Part shown: positions 62,445-64,000 of the stretch, piece after piece | Layout: every line of letters starts with the position of its first letter | Position numbering within the stretch: the stretch's first letter is position 1 | The notes under the pieces: model-generated | Seen by the model: the letters and a program-made list of their open reading frames with translations, nothing else | Told to the model about the DNA's origin: nothing | Database searches by the model: none | DNA from: Calothrix sp. NIES-2100 | GTDB lineage: Bacteria; Cyanobacteriota; Cyanobacteriia; Cyanobacteriales; Nostocaceae | Assembly: GCF_002368195.1 (NCBI RefSeq) | Contig: NZ_AP018178.1 | Location: 6,584,645-6,648,644, forward strand | Direction of reading: 5' to 3' | Length of the DNA: 64,000 nt | Program-made: the position numbers and the translations under genes

Positions 62445-64000
62445 TTATCTGAGATTTGCCTCGTGCAATGACACGGCTACTCGAAAGCCAATGGTAAGCA
62501 CTTTGTTTGTAGGCGGAATGCCGTTTCGATAGGCAGAACGACAGATAGCCGGTTCATCCATCCAGGAACCACCCCGAATAACTCTGGGGAAAGTTCGGCG
62601 ATCGCTAATTCGGACACTTCCGTCGGCTGGTGCATTCTTATAGTCGTCATACCAGTGATCGGCGCACCATTCCCAGACGTTACCATGCATTTCATCTAGT
62701 CCGAAAGCATTCGCTGCATTATGAGAACCTACTTCACTAGTTTGTTGACTAGCTAGTCCTTCAGGGCCAGAACGATATCGTTTGCTTGCGTCATAACTGG
62801 CAAGTTGAGGAGAAATCGTTTCGCCAAAGTAGAATGGTGTTTCTGTGCCTGCACGACAAGCATATTCCCATTCGGCTTCGCTGGGTAAACGATAAGGCTT
62901 CCCAGTTTGTAATTGCAAACGCTCGCAAAACTCGATCGCCTCAAACCAAGTAATGTGTTCTACAGGTAAATTATCACCTTGAAAGGAGGAAGGGTCAGGA
63001 TTCAGTTCAATCCGGACTTTGGTAATCTTGGTAATTGCCCGCCACTGGGCTTGTGTCACAGGAAAACGACTTAAAAAGAAAGACCCAATGTTGACTGGAT
63101 GTTGAGGGCGTTCCCGATAGTCTCCTTCTTTTTGTGCAGTTCCCATTAAGTATTTGCCTTCTGGTATACGCACCATTTCTAAGGAAATCTTCCCTTCTAA
63201 TCGCTCATAAAACAGGGTTGCTTGTTGTTCATGTCGCTCAATTAGCCAGCGTGAACCCAACCCCATAAACTGGGGTTGACGAATTAATTTAGCTATCTCA
63301 AATTTAAATGACTTTAGAGAAGGTGCCCTGAATGCAATCGGGTTGATATGCCAATTAGAGTCCTGGAATTCAGGAATGGGTAAAGTGACTCCAGCTACGA
63401 CAATTCGATGATTGTGCGCTGGCAAAGATTTGAAGGTTGATTCGGCTTGGATATGATTGCCACGAGCCAGTTCGCGCATCCCTTGAAGATACACTAGCAG
63501 GGGTTCAAAATGAGCCTGACGCAGAGGAGTGGCGATCGCTTCTGCTAACGATGTCATCCGCAGCCATTCTGTTTTTTCGCTAAGGCTTAATTCCGCAAGT
63601 GTCCCAGCCAAATCATGGGCGACAGCCTCCGGATAAACATACGCAAGTGCCGTCCAACGTTGAGCCTGAGCCAGAGTTTGTACTGATGATTTAGAATCAT
63701 TCAATTCTCGCTGCACGTAGGACAGTAAAAAATGGGCTAATTCCTCAACACGCTTGTGACCGAAGCGAGGATGATGAATCATTTGCTCTAATAGATAATT
63801 GCGTATATCTACATCTATTTCATATAGCTCATGTCCTACCTCGCGACAAAGCGGAGAGAGTAGCAAGTCGGCTACTGCAATCCACGGCACTTTTAAATCC
63901 TGGTTTTTTAAATCTTTTTGAAAATTCGCCCAGAGACAGTAGGTTAAATGGGGCGTGAGAGCAATGGGCAAGGCAGCATGATAGGCTAGGTATAAATGGG
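62445..64000 (-). CDS. FGE/SUMF1-like domain protein, N-terminus outside window
   Basis: The frame is open to the right edge: codons before the TTG at 63971 read HLYLAYHAALPIALTPHL, which continues a recognisable cyanobacterial N-terminal domain (then WIAVADLLLSPLCREVGHELYE), so the start is beyond the window. The C-terminal 250 residues are a formylglycine-generating-enzyme-like/C-type-lectin-like fold: MVRIPEGKYLMGTAQKE, PVTQAQWRAI, LPVEHITWFEAIEFCERLQ, YRLPSEAEWEYACRAGTETPF, MHGNVWEWCADHW, VIRGGSW and AYRNGI. The Cys pair needed for FGE oxidase activity is not obvious, so it may serve as a binding domain. First gene of the leftward membrane/CHAT cluster. Confidence 0.85.
   Translation of the reverse strand, partial: HLYLAYHAALPIALTPHLTYCLWANFQKDLKNQDLKVPWIAVADLLLSPLCREVGHELYEIDVDIRNYLLEQMIHHPRFGHKRVEELAHFLLSYVQRELNDSKSSVQTLAQAQRWTALAYVYPEAVAHDLAGTLAELSLSEKTEWLRMTSLAEAIATPLRQAHFEPLLVYLQGMRELARGNHIQAESTFKSLPAHNHRIVVAGVTLPIPEFQDSNWHINPIAFRAPSLKSFKFEIAKLIRQPQFMGLGSRWLIERHEQQATLFYERLEGKISLEMVRIPEGKYLMGTAQKEGDYRERPQHPVNIGSFFLSRFPVTQAQWRAITKITKVRIELNPDPSSFQGDNLPVEHITWFEAIEFCERLQLQTGKPYRLPSEAEWEYACRAGTETPFYFGETISPQLASYDASKRYRSGPEGLASQQTSEVGSHNAANAFGLDEMHGNVWEWCADHWYDDYKNAPADGSVRISDRRTFPRVIRGGSWMDEPAICRSAYRNGIPPTNKVLTIGFRVAVSLHEANLR

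Noticed and set aside
1..64000. CRISPR arrays, tRNA, rRNA and retron- or DGR-like elements
   Set aside because: Short tandem units here lack unique spacers; no tRNA cloverleaf, rRNA segment or reverse transcriptase was found by eye.

Overview
The window reads as chromosomal DNA of a filamentous, probably heterocyst-forming cyanobacterium of the Nostoc/Anabaena type. Direct signs are photosystem II psbO, a cyanobacterial SigF-type sigma factor, CRR6 and DUF760 proteins, a Ycf55-like protein, a FurC/PerR-type Fur protein, an FtsZ with the long N-terminal extension seen in filamentous cyanobacteria, many HIP1 octamers GCGATCGC (for example 4763, 5252, 16096) and many short heptamer repeat arrays between genes. 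The species cannot be fixed from the sequence alone. No rRNA, tRNA, CRISPR array or complete transposase gene was found.

Layout, left to right. 1-4385: a lipoprotein cut by the left edge, sigF, a 1.7 kb gene-free stretch and psbO. 4921-12003: a small conserved protein, then a 1675-residue TPR/STAND-NTPase/WD40 protein and a companion P-loop ATPase. 13003-18264: ftsQ, ftsZ, gshB and a glutaredoxin. 18841-26539: a PEP-CTERM protein, a 2OG-Fe(II) oxygenase, hflX, a small protein, a C-terminal processing protease and ispG. 27005-30942: a clipped pentapeptide gene and a giant LamG/lectin/lamin-tail gene split by a one-base frameshift. 31385-38238: an isochorismatase-fold hydrolase, a LysM-M23 peptidase, an HtrA protease, DUF760, scpB, ispD and a GT9 glycosyltransferase. 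39171-54391: metabolic and regulatory genes (crr6, TauE/SafE, BKACE, furC, a Ycf55-like protein, a Rpn-type nuclease, a phytol kinase-like protein, an FAD oxidoreductase, cobD, HU) with the most repeat-rich spacers. 54842-60512: a lumenal pentapeptide protein and the glycine cleavage genes gcvT-gcvH-gcvP. 60680-64000: a leftward CHAT protease / membrane protein / formylglycine-generating-enzyme-like cluster cut by the right edge.

Two loci look like accessory signalling or defence modules: the STAND-WD40 plus ATPase pair beside the division genes, and the CHAT / membrane / FGE-like cluster. Both are made of parts typical of NTP-dependent or protease-based conflict systems in multicellular bacteria, but their function here is inference.

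The spacers carry at least five MITE-like inverted-repeat families with distinct ends (GGACTTACGCA, GGGAGCATCCC, TAAGTAGGT, CTAGTGGT, GTGTCAACTTAA), a 63-bp tandem array and many heptamer arrays. One spacer element plus heptamers appears to have cut short a pentapeptide gene, and a 15-bp repeat sits in frame inside the Ycf55-like gene.
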